Positions 26,173 to 40,246 are shown, numbered from the stretch's first letter. The stretch: 64,000 nucleotides of DNA from Clostridiales bacterium PH28_bin88 (GCA_000987045.1 LAKY01000050.1:62001-126000), one strand, 5' to 3'. The notes: a model not told the origin generated them from the letters alone. Numbers and translations are program-made.

Positions 26173-28158
26173 ATGGCATTAAATGATCAGCCCCCTGAAA
26201 AGATCGAACAACCTTGGACGGAGTTGAGTGGTTCAGATTCGAACCAAGGTGATACAGTGGGCACGGCCCGCGGTATGCGCAAGCTGAAATCGCCCTGGAA
26301 ACAAGTGGTGAGGGGAATCGCGGTGGTTATGGCCCTCTTTCAGCTTTATGCGGCGGGTACGGGTACTGTTGATAGTTGGTACTTGGTAGCTGTTCATTTA
26401 GGTTTTGTTCTTTGTTTGATCTTTATTCTATTCCCTTTTGGGCCGAAGTCCAATCCAAATACACCATCGGTAATTGACCTCCTGTTTGCGGTTATGGGTG
26501 CAGGGGTTTCTGCCTACATGGTCGTCTTCTTGACCAAGATTACTCAACAGATGGGGCAGGCTACACTCCCTGATTTGATTGCTGGAGGGGTAGCCATTGT
26601 GGTGGTGCTGGAAGCTGCACGGCGTTGCATCGGCAAGGCTTTACCGTTAGTGGCCATTGCCTTTATCCTTTACGGCTTATTTGGGAGGTATATTCCGGGA
26701 GTATTTCAACACATTGGGTACAGTGTAGCCGATATAATCAAGATCTTGTACCTCACCGACGAGGGCCTCTTTGGTACAGCCCTGGAGACGTCAGCCACCT
26801 ATATAGTTCTTTTTATTCTCTTTGGGGCTATTATGTCGCAAATTGGCATGTCTAAGTTCTTAAATGACTTTGCCTTAGGGGCGGCGGGTTGGATGGTAGG
26901 GGGGCCGGCGAAGGTAGCAGCTTTAGCAAGTGGCCTAATGGGAACTATCAGTGGCAGCACATCAGCAAATGTAGCTACTACCGGCGTGATGACCATTCCC
27001 CTAATGAAATCGGTTGGGTATAAACCGGCTTATGCGGGAGCGGTTGAATGCGTTGCCTCAGCCGGGGGCCAGATCATGCCACCTGTGATGGGGGCGGCAG
27101 CTTTTTTAATGGCACAGTTTTTGGGGGTACCCTACAGCACCATTATTGTAGCTGCCGCTATTCCGGCCATCTTATACTATCTCAGTGTGTGGACGGCAGT
27201 TGACTTGCGAGCCCGCAAACGTGGTCTCAAGACACTTTCGCGGGGTGAAGTGCCTCCGCTAAGGGAAACCCTCCGAAATTACGGACACCTGTCAATTCCT
27301 CTAGTCGCGCTTTTGTACTTTTTGGTAATCCGCCGGTTTAACCCGATTTACTCGGCTTGGTTGGCCATCCTTTTGGCTGTGGTTGTCAGCTTCATTCGTC
27401 CACACACGAGGTTGAGCCTGTCTAAACTAGGGGAGGCGTTTGAATCAGGCGTCCGTAGTGTGCTGCCGGTAGCCGTTGCTTGCGCTGCTGCAGGGTTCAT
27501 TATCGGGATCATGGTTCTTACCGGTTTTGGGCTGGTTATTTCTTTTAATATAGTGAAGTTAGCGTTTGGCAGCTTGATACTAACCTTGGTGTTCGGGATG
27601 ATTGCCTCTATTATCTTGGGAATGGGCCTTCCTACCACAGCTTGCTATATTGTAACCGCCCTCACGGTAGCCCCGGCCTTGGTCCGAATGGGGGTAGATC
27701 CCCTGGCTGCCCACATGTTTGTTTTCTACTTTGCGATCATGTCTACCCTCACGCCACCCGTAGCATTGTCTTCATTTGTGGCTGCCGGGCTGGCAAACGC
27801 TTCGCCGGTGGAAACAGGTCTGACCGGGTTTAGACTCGCCTTGGCAGGGTTCATTCTTCCCTACATGATTGTGTTTAAGCCTGAACTAATGATCGTCAAC
27901 ACTACGGCTTTTAGCACTCTCTACGCTCTTGTTACGTCCGTGGTAGGTATCATTATGTTATCAGCAGTCAGTGAGGGGTTCTTCCTTGGTAACCTTTCCA
28001 TACCGCAGCGTTTAGTATTGGCTTTGGGTGTAGCTGGCCTGTTGTTGCTGGGGTGGATGGGGGATGTAATTGCGCTCCCCATCATGGCGGTTATATGGCT
28101 AATGCAGCGGAATAAGAGCGGTAAGATCGCTAAGTATGACCTGCCAGGTCAGGCTTGA
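26173..28158 (+). CDS. TRAP transporter fused permease (4TM/12TM, TAXI type)
   Basis: This membrane protein has about 661 residues. A cytoplasmic N-terminus of about 45 residues precedes four helices equivalent to the small DctQ subunit and then the large DctM-like module. Landmarks of the latter include LMGTISGSTSANVATTGVMT, ECVASAGGQIMPPVMGAAAF, GMGLPTTACYIVTALTVAP and MSTLTPPVALSSFVAAGLAN. It works with the TAXI binding protein encoded upstream and is driven by a sodium or proton gradient. GTG 26158 overlaps the AAGGGAG ribosome site, so I prefer ATG 26173, although its spacing of 14 nt is long. Substrate unknown; a small organic acid is inferred. Confidence 0.93.
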   Translation: MALNDQPPEKIEQPWTELSGSDSNQGDTVGTARGMRKLKSPWKQVVRGIAVVMALFQLYAAGTGTVDSWYLVAVHLGFVLCLIFILFPFGPKSNPNTPSVIDLLFAVMGAGVSAYMVVFLTKITQQMGQATLPDLIAGGVAIVVVLEAARRCIGKALPLVAIAFILYGLFGRYIPGVFQHIGYSVADIIKILYLTDEGLFGTALETSATYIVLFILFGAIMSQIGMSKFLNDFALGAAGWMVGGPAKVAALASGLMGTISGSTSANVATTGVMTIPLMKSVGYKPAYAGAVECVASAGGQIMPPVMGAAAFLMAQFLGVPYSTIIVAAAIPAILYYLSVWTAVDLRARKRGLKTLSRGEVPPLRETLRNYGHLSIPLVALLYFLVIRRFNPIYSAWLAILLAVVVSFIRPHTRLSLSKLGEAFESGVRSVLPVAVACAAAGFIIGIMVLTGFGLVISFNIVKLAFGSLILTLVFGMIASIILGMGLPTTACYIVTALTVAPALVRMGVDPLAAHMFVFYFAIMSTLTPPVALSSFVAAGLANASPVETGLTGFRLALAGFILPYMIVFKPELMIVNTTAFSTLYALVTSVVGIIMLSAVSEGFFLGNLSIPQRLVLALGVAGLLLLGWMGDVIALPIMAVIWLMQRNKSGKIAKYDLPGQA

Positions 28159-28190
28159 AGAAATTATTTTAGAAAGGAAGGTTAAATATC

Positions 28191-29156
28191 ATGAAATTTA
28201 TCGAGCTAATCAAGCGGGCTAGGGTTCCGCTGGAGCTAAACCGGGAAGGCGTACAGGAGGTCGCCATTTTGACCGATACCGGAAGGGAGCCGGAGGTGGC
28301 CGAGGCTTTGGCGGCCGCCGCTTATGAGATGGGTCTTGAGCCCACGATAGTTACCATGGTTGCCCGGCCGGTTCACGGTATGGAACCTACGGCAATTATG
28401 ACCCAGGCGGTGTTGGGGGCCCAAATGATGATGTTTGCGACGTCTACCGGAATGGCTCATACGGATTGCGTTCGGAATGCTCTAAAGCGTGGGGTGAAGT
28501 ATATCGGCATGCCGGATATAACCATTGACACGCTGACAAAGGGGGCTGCAACCGCGGACTATGATGAAGTGGGCAGGATAACCGCAGCGGTAGTCAAGGT
28601 ACTTACTCAGGGTTCAGAAGTACGTATAGCCAGCAATTTCGGAACCGACCTGACTTTGAGCATTGCGGGAAGAAAAGCCTTTGAATTAGCGGCGATATTT
28701 AAGCCGGGTTCAATCGCCTGCTTCCCAGACGGCGAAGCACCTTTGGCGCCTGTGGAAGGCACTGCCAATGGTAAATTGGTTATAGATTCATCAATCCACC
28801 AGGTGGGACGGGTAAAAGAGCCGGTCATTATGACAGTGGAGAACGGAAAGGTTGTTTCAATCGAGGGTGGTGCCGAAGCTAAAAAACTGCTAAGTATATT
28901 AAGGCAGCGGGGGGATGAGAACTCTTTTAACATAGGGGAATTGGCTGTGGGGACCAACCCTGCCGCCAGAATTTCGGAGAATGTTTCGGAAGACAAAAAA
29001 CGGTTAGGTTCTATCCATATAGCGCTCGGCGATAATTTAACCTTGGGTGGTAAAACAGCTAGTACTACTCATATTGACGGGATAATGGGCTATCCAAGCT
29101 TGTGGGTCGATGGAATGCAAATCATTGACCATGGTAAGCTGCTGATTGAATATTGA
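28191..29156 (+). CDS. M29 aminopeptidase-like / NicX-like metalloenzyme, paralogue 1
   Basis: This 321-residue protein belongs to the fold shared by M29 (aminopeptidase T) and 2,5-dihydroxypyridine dioxygenase (NicX). Family residues are visible in ELAVGTNPAAR, then EDKKRLGSIHIALGDN (His276, Asp281) and the C-terminal HID metal motif (His294, Asp296). At 321 residues it is shorter than classical M29 peptidases of about 410 and nearer in size to NicX-type enzymes. It is followed 40 nt later by a second paralogue of exactly the same length. Its place behind a TAXI transporter and a GntR regulator suggests action on the imported acid or on a ring-cleavage product. Peptidase or dioxygenase cannot be decided from sequence. 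Confidence 0.8.
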   Translation: MKFIELIKRARVPLELNREGVQEVAILTDTGREPEVAEALAAAAYEMGLEPTIVTMVARPVHGMEPTAIMTQAVLGAQMMMFATSTGMAHTDCVRNALKRGVKYIGMPDITIDTLTKGAATADYDEVGRITAAVVKVLTQGSEVRIASNFGTDLTLSIAGRKAFELAAIFKPGSIACFPDGEAPLAPVEGTANGKLVIDSSIHQVGRVKEPVIMTVENGKVVSIEGGAEAKKLLSILRQRGDENSFNIGELAVGTNPAARISENVSEDKKRLGSIHIALGDNLTLGGKTASTTHIDGIMGYPSLWVDGMQIIDHGKLLIEY

Positions 29157-29196
29157 TTGAGGTTGGAAACGTTAATATTTTGAGGGAGGGGTAAAC

Positions 29197-30162
29197 GTGA
29201 AAAATATAGAGATGATGAAGACCGTAAAAATGGCGTTGGAGACTTGTGTTAACCTGCAACCATGGGAAAAGGTGTGCATCGTTACCGATACCAATAAAGT
29301 GGGGATCGCCGAAGTTTTTGCTGCTGGAGCACATGCTATAGGCGCTGAAACCGTCATGGTAATCATGACACCCAGAGAAACCCACGGTAACGAGCCGCCA
29401 GAGGTAGCAGCGGCGGCGATGTTGGCGGCTGATGTCATTTTGGCCCCGACCACCTTTGCTATTACCCATACCGAGGCCACCAAAGCTGCTATGAAAAACG
29501 GTGCCAGGGTCTTAATATTAAGGGGGATTACCGAGGATATCATGATCCACGGGGCCATTACCGCCGATTATGCCCAGGTTAAAAAGATCACGGAGATTCT
29601 GGCCCAAAAAATGTCTGATGCTTCTACAGCCAGGGTCACGTCTCCCTCGGGAACGGATATAACCATGAGTCTAGCCGGCAGGCAAGCCCTGGCATTGACA
29701 GGAACAGTACACCAGCCAGGGACTTTTGCGCCGTTACCAGACGGTGAAGCGGCTATCGTACCATTGGAAGGTACCGCGAATGGGATTATTGTCATAGATC
29801 ATACTATGGACGGCATCGGCCTAGTTGACAAACCTATTACTCTGGAAGTTAGGGAAGGTAAGGTGGTTGATATTCACGGCGGAACAGCCGCGGATAAGCT
29901 TAAGTCGATTATCCAAAACGCGGATGAAAATGCAACAAACATTGCTGAACTTGCTATCGGTACCAACCCTAAGGCCAGATTAGTGGGAAGCATGACGGAA
30001 GACAAAAAAATGCTTGGTTCTGTACACATCGCCGTGGGAGATAACCACGTAATTGGAGGTCATACCAAAAGCAAAATCCATTTGGACGGTCTTTTGCTAA
30101 GGCCAACTGTTTTTCTCGATGATAAAAAAGTGGCGGAAAACAGTAATCTCTATCTCGATTGA
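29197..30162 (+). CDS. M29 aminopeptidase-like / NicX-like metalloenzyme, paralogue 2
   Basis: Also 321 residues, and clearly related to the preceding gene throughout: a matching CIVTDTNKVGIAEVFAAGA opening, a shared PDGEA...PLEGTANG segment, ELAIGTNPKARL, EDKKMLGSVHIAVGDN and HLD (His295, Asp297) near the end. The start is GTG 29197 with GGGAGGGG about 6 nt upstream. Two equal-length paralogues in tandem suggest either a hetero-oligomer or two enzymes with different specificity in one catabolic route. The cluster ends with a strong terminator at 30191. The substrate is unknown. Confidence 0.8.
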   Translation: MKNIEMMKTVKMALETCVNLQPWEKVCIVTDTNKVGIAEVFAAGAHAIGAETVMVIMTPRETHGNEPPEVAAAAMLAADVILAPTTFAITHTEATKAAMKNGARVLILRGITEDIMIHGAITADYAQVKKITEILAQKMSDASTARVTSPSGTDITMSLAGRQALALTGTVHQPGTFAPLPDGEAAIVPLEGTANGIIVIDHTMDGIGLVDKPITLEVREGKVVDIHGGTAADKLKSIIQNADENATNIAELAIGTNPKARLVGSMTEDKKMLGSVHIAVGDNHVIGGHTKSKIHLDGLLLRPTVFLDDKKVAENSNLYLD

Positions 30163-30190
30163 GGAGCGTTATCTTATTTAGAGATCGGAG

Positions 30191-30231
30191 ATAAGGGTTT
30201 TAGGGTATTCCTAAGATCCTTATTTTTCTTT
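30191..30231 (+). terminator. Rho-independent terminator of the GntR/TAXI cluster
   Basis: A 14-bp stem (30191-30204 / 30210-30223, with two G-U pairs) and 5-nt loop is followed by TTTTCTTT. Confidence 0.85.
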
Positions 30232-30428
30232 ACCCGCATCGGGGTAGCGTCCATCATGTCAATCGGGTCTTTGGGTTTTTCTTAATGGGTAAAGGTATAA
30301 TTTTCGACTCGAAGAAAAATGATAATTTTTAGCAGGAATTAAGGCTCACGACGCGAATAGCAATAATAACAAAATGAGTGAATGTTTACATCTCTAGTGG
30401 GACAAATCATGGTGGGGTGGGACGAAAA

Positions 30429-31481
30429 TTGCCCGATTGGCGGGAATTCATCCATGTGCTGAAGAGGATTACTCCGGAACTGATAGAAACGATGGTAGTT
30501 AGATATAATATCCTCCGAACCCTACGTCTTTACCAGCCTACCGGACGCAGGGTGTTGGCGGCGAAACTGCGGTTGCCCGAACGCTTAGTTCGTGGCGAGG
30601 TGGAATTTTTAAACAGGCAGGAACTTATTGACAAAGGTTTGGGAGGAATGTTCTTGACCCCTGGCGGGGAAACCCTGCTGGGGCAAATGCATGATTTCGT
30701 CCGGGAAGTTCGGGGTCTTTCTGACATGGAAGCACAACTTCAATCCGTGTTGGGATTACAACAGGTAGTCGTGGTACCGGGAAACAGTGATCTGGACCCC
30801 GGGACCAAGAAAGAGATGGGGCGGGCGGTGGGAGGTTACCTGCGCGGTAATTTAGCCCCGGGCACGGTGATAGCGGTTGCCGGGGGTACAACCATGGCAG
30901 AGGTGGCCGAGGCGGTCCCGGAGCGCCCGGTCGCGGAGGATGTGCTGGTGGTTCCTGCTCGAGGGGGCCTGGGTGAAGAAGTGGAGATTCAGGCCAACAC
31001 CATTGCGGCCCAGCTGGCAAAGAAGTTGAGTGTGCATTATCGCTTGCTGCATGCTCCGGATAATCTCAGTTCGGAAACCATGGCGTCCCTGTTAGGGGAG
31101 CCGCAGATCAAAGAAGTGACAGGCCTGATCAAAAAAGCTACCATTCTAATTCATGGCATCGGAGCAGCAGAAAAGATGGCCCGGCGCAGGGGACTCGATC
31201 CAGGCGAGTGGCGCCGGATCAAGGAGCAGGGCGCTGTGGGAGAAGCTTTTGGCTACTACTTCGATGCCAGGGGTAAGATAGTACATGCCACCCCAAGCAT
31301 CGGGCTTAGCCTTGAGGACATGAAGAGTACCAGCCATGTACTGGCGGTGGCAGGGGGTGAGAGTAAAGCACAGGCTATAATTGCTGTCTTGTCCAGCGGT
31401 TACCAGCACGTTTTAGTCACCGATGAGGCTGCTGGTTCCCGGATAATGGAATTATTAGTGGGTGAAGAGGTTCCTCCGTGA
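30429..31481 (+). CDS. cggR: Central glycolytic genes regulator CggR (SorC/DeoR type)
   Basis: This protein has 350 residues with TTG 30429 as start, chosen because GGTGGGGTGGG (30411-30421) lies 7 nt upstream; GTG 30378 is in frame but has no ribosome site. The N-terminal domain (about 10-80) contains ELIETMVVRYNILRTLRLYQ and a winged helix (VLAAKLRLPERLVRGEVEFL). The sugar-phosphate-binding domain carries VAVAGGTTMAEVA and VVPARGGLGEEVEIQAN, typical of CggR. In Bacillus, CggR represses gapA-pgk-tpi-pgm-eno until fructose 1,6-bisphosphate binds. The same gene order follows here, so the same control is expected. The operator is probably within the 70 bp ahead of gap. Confidence 0.94.
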   Translation: MPDWREFIHVLKRITPELIETMVVRYNILRTLRLYQPTGRRVLAAKLRLPERLVRGEVEFLNRQELIDKGLGGMFLTPGGETLLGQMHDFVREVRGLSDMEAQLQSVLGLQQVVVVPGNSDLDPGTKKEMGRAVGGYLRGNLAPGTVIAVAGGTTMAEVAEAVPERPVAEDVLVVPARGGLGEEVEIQANTIAAQLAKKLSVHYRLLHAPDNLSSETMASLLGEPQIKEVTGLIKKATILIHGIGAAEKMARRRGLDPGEWRRIKEQGAVGEAFGYYFDARGKIVHATPSIGLSLEDMKSTSHVLAVAGGESKAQAIIAVLSSGYQHVLVTDEAAGSRIMELLVGEEVPP

Positions 31482-31535
31482 ACTTCAAAGTCCACCATCC
31501 GGGTTCATCTATCTTCAGTAAATCACCACCTATGA

Positions 31536-32558
<1,023 letters not shown>

Positions 32559-32566
32559 TTCAGTCG

Positions 32567-32637
32567 CCGGTCGTCAGAAGTCAGACATCGGATACAGGAA
32601 ACAAGAGGCGGGAGGAAAGAAGCAGGAGACAGGATTA
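32567..32637. repeat. Low-complexity tract between gap and pgk
   Basis: Repeated GTCAGAAGTCAG and then ACAGGAAACAAGAGGCGGGAG / AAGAAGCAGGAGACAGG units, like those at 743 and 15838. No coding potential. Confidence 0.55.
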
Positions 32638-32736
32638 TAATGGAAGGTCTTTGGGCTCCTACCTACCGTTTTTTCGTGGATGCCTCAAGCTTCTTGCTGT
32701 CAAAGGTTAACTCCCGGTAGAAGTAGGGGGATGATG

Positions 32737-33921
32737 ATGAATAAAAAGACCATCCGGGATGTGGAGGTTAAGGGGAAAAGGGTACTGGTCAGGGTGGACT
32801 TCAATGTGCCCATGGATGACGGGGGGAACATCACCGATGACACCCGCATCCGGGCTGCCGTTCCCACTGTTCAGTACCTGGCCGAGCAGGGGGCGAAAGT
32901 CCTGCTGGCTTCCCACCTGGGAAGGCCTAAAGGCCAGCGGAACGTAAAATACAGCCTGGCCCCCGCAGCCAGGCGGCTGGCGGAACTCCTCGGGCGGGAA
33001 GTGCGACAGGCGCCGGACTGCATCGGCCCGGAGGTGCAAGCCCTGGTGGATGCCATGCAGCCGGGCGAACTGGTGATGCTGGAGAATGTTCGTTTCTACG
33101 CGGAAGAAGAAAAGAACGACCCGGCCTTTGCTCAAAAGCTGGCTTCCCTGGCCGACCTATACGTGAACGATGCTTTTGGCGCTGCCCACAGGGCCCACGC
33201 TTCCACCGCCGGGGTGGCGGACTACCTTCCCGCGGTGGCCGGGTTCCTGATGGAGAAGGAAGTAAGCGTGATGGGCAAGGCCCTTACCAGCCCGGAGCGA
33301 CCCTTTGTGGCGGTAATCGGCGGGGCCAAGGTTTCAGACAAGATCGGGGTGCTGGAAAATCTGCTGGAAAAGGTGGACGCCCTGGTCATCGGGGGCGGGA
33401 TGGCCAACACGTTTTTAAGAGCCCAGGGGTACGCCATGGGCAAGTCTCTGGTGGAGGAAGACAAGCTGGAACTGGCGGGAAAGCTGGTGGAAGACGCCGG
33501 TAAAAAGGGCGTCAAGCTGTTGCTGCCCGAGGACCTGGTGGTGGCTGAAGAGTTTAAGGCGGACGCGGCCCACCGGGTGGTATCCATCGAGGCGGTGCCG
33601 GAAGGATGGATGGCCCTGGATATCGGCCCCCGCACGGCGGAGACCTACGCGGCCGAGGTACGGGCAGCAAGCACCGTGGTTTGGAACGGCCCCATGGGTG
33701 TTTTTGAAATGGACGCCTTTGCCAGGGGTACGGAAGCGGTAGCCGGGGCGGTAGCGGATTGCCCGGGCACCACCATTGTGGGAGGCGGGGATTCGGTGGC
33801 TGCGGTGGAGAAGGCAGGCACGGCGGACAGGGTAAGCCATATCTCCACAGGCGGCGGGGCCTCCCTGGAGTTCCTGGAGGGGAAGAAACTGCCGGGGGTG
33901 GAGGTGTTGATGAATGCGTAA
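32737..33921 (+). CDS. pgk: Phosphoglycerate kinase
   Basis: This enzyme has 394 residues when started at ATG 32737, the third of three tandem ATGs and the one best spaced (6 nt) from AGGGGG; the longer frame upstream has no support. It transfers phosphate from 1,3-bisphosphoglycerate to ADP. Signatures are [53 protein letters not shown], the [12 protein letters not shown] segment, and [11 protein letters not shown] with [14 protein letters not shown] at the nucleotide site. It overlaps tpiA by 8 nt, a tight operon junction. Confidence 0.98.
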   Translation: MNKKTIRDVEVKGKRVLVRVDFNVPMDDGGNITDDTRIRAAVPTVQYLAEQGAKVLLASHLGRPKGQRNVKYSLAPAARRLAELLGREVRQAPDCIGPEVQALVDAMQPGELVMLENVRFYAEEEKNDPAFAQKLASLADLYVNDAFGAAHRAHASTAGVADYLPAVAGFLMEKEVSVMGKALTSPERPFVAVIGGAKVSDKIGVLENLLEKVDALVIGGGMANTFLRAQGYAMGKSLVEEDKLELAGKLVEDAGKKGVKLLLPEDLVVAEEFKADAAHRVVSIEAVPEGWMALDIGPRTAETYAAEVRAASTVVWNGPMGVFEMDAFARGTEAVAGAVADCPGTTIVGGGDSVAAVEKAGTADRVSHISTGGGASLEFLEGKKLPGVEVLMNA

Positions 33922-34666
33922 GCCGGTCATCGCGGGCAACTGGAAAATGTACAAGACGCCCTCGGAGGCGCGCGACCTGGTGGAAGCGTTGAAACCCTTG
34001 CTGGCGGGTCAAAATAATGTGGAGGCGGTGGTTTGCCCGCCGTTTACCGCTCTGGAAACGGTAAACAACCTGCTGCAGGGTACAAATATCGGGTTGGGTG
34101 CCCAGGATGTCTACTGGGAAAAGGAAGGTGCCTTCACCGGCGAGGTATCCCCTGACATGCTGGCGGCAGCGGGGTGCCGGTACGTGATCATCGGTCACTC
34201 GGAGCGGCGCCAGTACTTCGGTGAAACCGACGAAACCGTCAACAAAAAAGTCAAGGCCGCCATTGCGGCGGGGCTGATACCCATAGTCTGCGTGGGAGAG
34301 ACCCTGGCCCAGCGGGAAGTGGGGGAAACCGAGCAGGTGTGCCGTACCCAGGTGCAAGGAGGGCTGGCGGGTTTATCAGCACCTCAGGTGGCGGCCATGG
34401 TCATCGCCTACGAACCCGTCTGGGCCATCGGAACCGGCCGTACCGCTTCCGCCGCCGATGCCCAGGAGGTCATCGCGGGGATCCGCGGGGTGGTAGCGGG
34501 CATGTACGGGAAAGAAGCGGCTGACAGCCTGCGCATTCAATACGGCGGGTCCGTGAAACCCGAGAACATCGCCGAACTGATGGCCCAACCGGATATTGAC
34601 GGCGCCTTGGTGGGAGGGGCCAGCCTGAAAGCCGAATCCTTCGCGAAAATAGTGAAGTATAAATAG
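33914..34666 (+). CDS. tpiA: Triosephosphate isomerase
   Basis: This 250-residue TIM barrel interconverts dihydroxyacetone phosphate and glyceraldehyde 3-phosphate. Asn and Lys of the active site are in AGNWKMYK near the start, the electrophilic His in [16 protein letters not shown], and the catalytic Glu in [15 protein letters not shown]. The phosphate-binding ends [11 protein letters not shown] and GALVGGASL are intact. The ATG lies inside the last codons of pgk (8-nt overlap) with GGAGGTG upstream, so translation is coupled. Confidence 0.98.
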   Translation: MRKPVIAGNWKMYKTPSEARDLVEALKPLLAGQNNVEAVVCPPFTALETVNNLLQGTNIGLGAQDVYWEKEGAFTGEVSPDMLAAAGCRYVIIGHSERRQYFGETDETVNKKVKAAIAAGLIPIVCVGETLAQREVGETEQVCRTQVQGGLAGLSAPQVAAMVIAYEPVWAIGTGRTASAADAQEVIAGIRGVVAGMYGKEAADSLRIQYGGSVKPENIAELMAQPDIDGALVGGASLKAESFAKIVKYK

Positions 34667-34680
34667 CGAGGTTTGTGGTA

Positions 34681-36240
34681 GTGACAACAGTAAAAAAACC
34701 GCTGATGCTGGCCATCCTGGACGGTTGGGGCGTACGGGAAAACAGCGAGGGGAACGCCCTTGCCCGGGCGCAAACCCCCAACTTTCACCGGCTGCTGGAG
34801 CAATACCCCCATACCACCCTGGAAGCCTCCGGAGAGGCCGTCGGCCTGCCCGCGGGGCAAATGGGCAACTCCGAAGTGGGCCACCTGAACATCGGGGCCG
34901 GCCGGGTGGTTTACCAGGAACTTACCCGCATCACCAGAGCCGTACGGAACGGCACATTTTACAAAAACCAGGTGCTGAATGAGGCAATCCAAGCCGCCAA
35001 AGAAGGCGGGGGTGCTTTACACCTGATGGGGCTGTTGTCTGACGGGGGGGTGCACAGCCACATCGAGCACCTGTTCGCGCTGTTGGAACTGGCCAAGAGG
35101 AGCGGCCTGACCCGGGTATTCATACACGCCTTTCTGGACGGGCGGGACGTCCCCCCGGCGAACGCCGAAGAGTATGTCAGGGCTACGGAGGAGAGATGCG
35201 GGGAGCTGGGAGTGGGCCGGATTGCCACTGTGATGGGACGGTACTACGCCATGGACCGGGACCGGCGCTGGGACAGGACGGAGAAAGCCTACCGGGCCAT
35301 GGTGCTGGGAGAGGGCCGGAAAGTCCCGGCAGCCGCCGAGGCCGTGCGGCAGTCCTACCAGGACGAGGTCACCGATGAATTTGTGGTCCCGGCGGTGGTG
35401 ACAGGTACCGGGGGCGATCCCGTGGGAGTTGTCCGGTCGGGAGACGCCATCATCTTTTACAACTTCCGGGCCGACCGCGCGAGGCAGATTACCCGGGCGT
35501 TCGTGGAAGAGGACTTTACCGGCTTCGAGCGGCCGGGCGGACTCCTGGGGGTGCACTTTGCCTGCATGACCCAGTACGACGTAACCATCCCCGCCCCGGT
35601 GGCCTACCCGCCCCAAGAACTCACCAATACCCTGGGCGAGGTGCTGGCAGCCCACGGGCTCAAACAGCTCCGGATTGCGGAGACCGAAAAGTACGCCCAC
35701 GTCACCTTCTTTTTTAACGGAGGGGTGGAAGAACCCAACGAGGGGGAGGAACGGGTCCTCATTCCCTCGCCCAAAGTGGCCACCTATGACCTGCAGCCGG
35801 AAATGAGCGCGGTTAAAGTTACTGAAACTGTGGTGGACAAGATCCGGGGGAGACAGTACGACGTGATCATCCTTAATTTTGCCAACCCGGACATGGTGGG
35901 CCACACGGGAATGATGGACGCCGCCGTCAAGGCGGTGGAGACTGTTGATGATTGTTTAGGCCGGATCGTTACCGCCATCGCGGAGACGGAGGGGTGCCTG
36001 CTGGTTACCGCCGACCACGGTAACGTAGAACAAATGGTGGACCCGGACACCGGGGAGCCCCATACCGCCCACACCAGCGGTCACGTGCCCTTTATCTTGG
36101 TTGACGGTGATTGCCGGACGGCGGAACTGAGAGAAGGTGGCTCCCTGGAGGACATCGCCCCGACCATCCTGTACCTATTGGGTATCGAGAAACCGCCTGA
36201 AATGACCGGGGAAAACCTAATTAAAGTGACTGGTGATTAA
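34681..36240 (+). CDS. gpmI: 2,3-bisphosphoglycerate-independent phosphoglycerate mutase
   Basis: This 519-residue, manganese-dependent alkaline-phosphatase-superfamily mutase converts 3- to 2-phosphoglycerate. LAILDGWGVREN marks the start, and the phospho-acceptor Ser lies in MGNSEVGHLNIGAGR near residue 61. Metal ligands appear in NFANPDMVGHTGM, TADHGNVE and HTAHTSGHVP. I use GTG 34681, 9 nt after GAGG; GTG 34675 is in frame but only 3 nt from it. Manganese-dependent GpmI in sporeformers is strongly pH-sensitive, which links it to spore 3-phosphoglycerate storage. The gene lies 14 nt after tpiA and 15 nt before eno. Confidence 0.97.
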   Translation: MTTVKKPLMLAILDGWGVRENSEGNALARAQTPNFHRLLEQYPHTTLEASGEAVGLPAGQMGNSEVGHLNIGAGRVVYQELTRITRAVRNGTFYKNQVLNEAIQAAKEGGGALHLMGLLSDGGVHSHIEHLFALLELAKRSGLTRVFIHAFLDGRDVPPANAEEYVRATEERCGELGVGRIATVMGRYYAMDRDRRWDRTEKAYRAMVLGEGRKVPAAAEAVRQSYQDEVTDEFVVPAVVTGTGGDPVGVVRSGDAIIFYNFRADRARQITRAFVEEDFTGFERPGGLLGVHFACMTQYDVTIPAPVAYPPQELTNTLGEVLAAHGLKQLRIAETEKYAHVTFFFNGGVEEPNEGEERVLIPSPKVATYDLQPEMSAVKVTETVVDKIRGRQYDVIILNFANPDMVGHTGMMDAAVKAVETVDDCLGRIVTAIAETEGCLLVTADHGNVEQMVDPDTGEPHTAHTSGHVPFILVDGDCRTAELREGGSLEDIAPTILYLLGIEKPPEMTGENLIKVTGD

Positions 36241-37540
<1,300 letters not shown>

Positions 37541-37542
<2 letters not shown>

Positions 37543-37610
37543 AGAAACCTTGGCTTGTGCTAAAGAAGACTTGCCCATCTATGGGCATAGTCGCACTTAT
37601 GCTATCTGGC
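37541..37610 (+). repeat. Interspersed repeat, degenerate copy 4
   Basis: Starting inside the eno stop codon, AAAGAAACCTTGGCTTGTGC and, further on, TCGCACTTATGCTATC match the repeat at 16831 (reverse strand) and at 57429. The central part has diverged and lacks the clean hairpin. Confidence 0.6.
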
Positions 37611-37884
37611 TTAGCCGGGTCTGGCGTATGTCCCACAGGGACCCACCTTTCCCGGCTTTCCCGATGTATCGAACTGGGTTTGGTCCCGGCTAAAAATGGT
37701 CATACTAGGGTTTGTGAATAATTATTCTTGTCGAAACGGCAGGAAAAGAACGCTGCTAGTAGAATTTGATTTAATTGATTTTAAAAAAGTTGGGGAGGTA
37801 GTGCCTGAGGTCTTTGTACAAATCCAAATTTTCAGATACATCCGGAAGGGGGTGTGCCTACCAGCTGCTGGAAATGCCGGCTTG
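37611..37884. other. Spacer after eno, no gene seen
   Basis: This stretch holds a small GTCCC/GGGAC hairpin near 37633 and AT-rich DNA. A 109-codon ORF (37696-38025) runs through the secG start in another frame and is rejected. Confidence 0.4.
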
Positions 37885-37913
37885 TTGTATTTTACCAGGG
37901 GTTGTGCTAAAAT
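37885..37913 (+). promoter_or_regulatory. Promoter of secG
   Basis: TTGTAT (37885-37890), a 17-nt spacer and TAAAAT (37908-37913), about 36 nt ahead of the secG start. secG therefore has its own promoter after the glycolytic genes. Confidence 0.65.
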
Positions 37914-37948
37914 ATATGCATTGATTGTGACAGGAGGTGAACCCAACG

Positions 37949-38170
37949 TTGAAAACCGTACTAATCATCCTGCAAGTTATATTTTCCCTGGGCCTGATCG
38001 CCTCTGTCCTGATGCAGTCGGGTAAGAGCGCAGGACTTTCCGGTGCCATTGCCGGCGGGGCGGAGACCCTGTTCGGCAAGAAAAAGGGGCTGGATGAATT
38101 ATTTAGCCGGATTTCCACCATCATGGCCATCGGTTTCCTGCTGTTGACCCTGTTGTTGTCTCTGGTTTAA
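37949..38170 (+). CDS. secG: Protein translocase subunit SecG
   Basis: This 73-residue, two-helix inner-membrane protein assists SecYE preprotein translocation. TTG 37949 gives MKTVLIILQVIFSLGLIASV, the normal SecG opening, and follows AGGAGGTGA; the GTG at 37937 overlaps that site. The hallmark loop QSGKSAGLSGAIAGGAETLF lies between the helices, and the second helix is MAIGFLLLTLLLSLV. In Firmicutes secG commonly follows eno, as here, and often precedes rnr and smpB. In this window hppA and three other genes come between. Confidence 0.95.
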   Translation: MKTVLIILQVIFSLGLIASVLMQSGKSAGLSGAIAGGAETLFGKKKGLDELFSRISTIMAIGFLLLTLLLSLV

Positions 38171-38202
38171 GCGCTGTGATTGACTAAGGAGGTTAAAGAG
38201 AT

Positions 38203-40224
<2,022 letters not shown>

Positions 40225-40246
40225 AGCGCTCCATAGTGCAGCTGAG

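Noticed and set aside
37728-37735. TTGTCGAA (and TGTCGAA at 13395) as Spo0A boxes
   Set aside because: A 7-8 base match is expected by chance several times in 64 kb on both strands, and no supporting second site or promoter context was seen.
37696-38025. 109-codon ORF spanning the eno-secG spacer
   Set aside because: It overlaps the secG promoter and start in another frame, has no ribosome site and no recognisable sequence.
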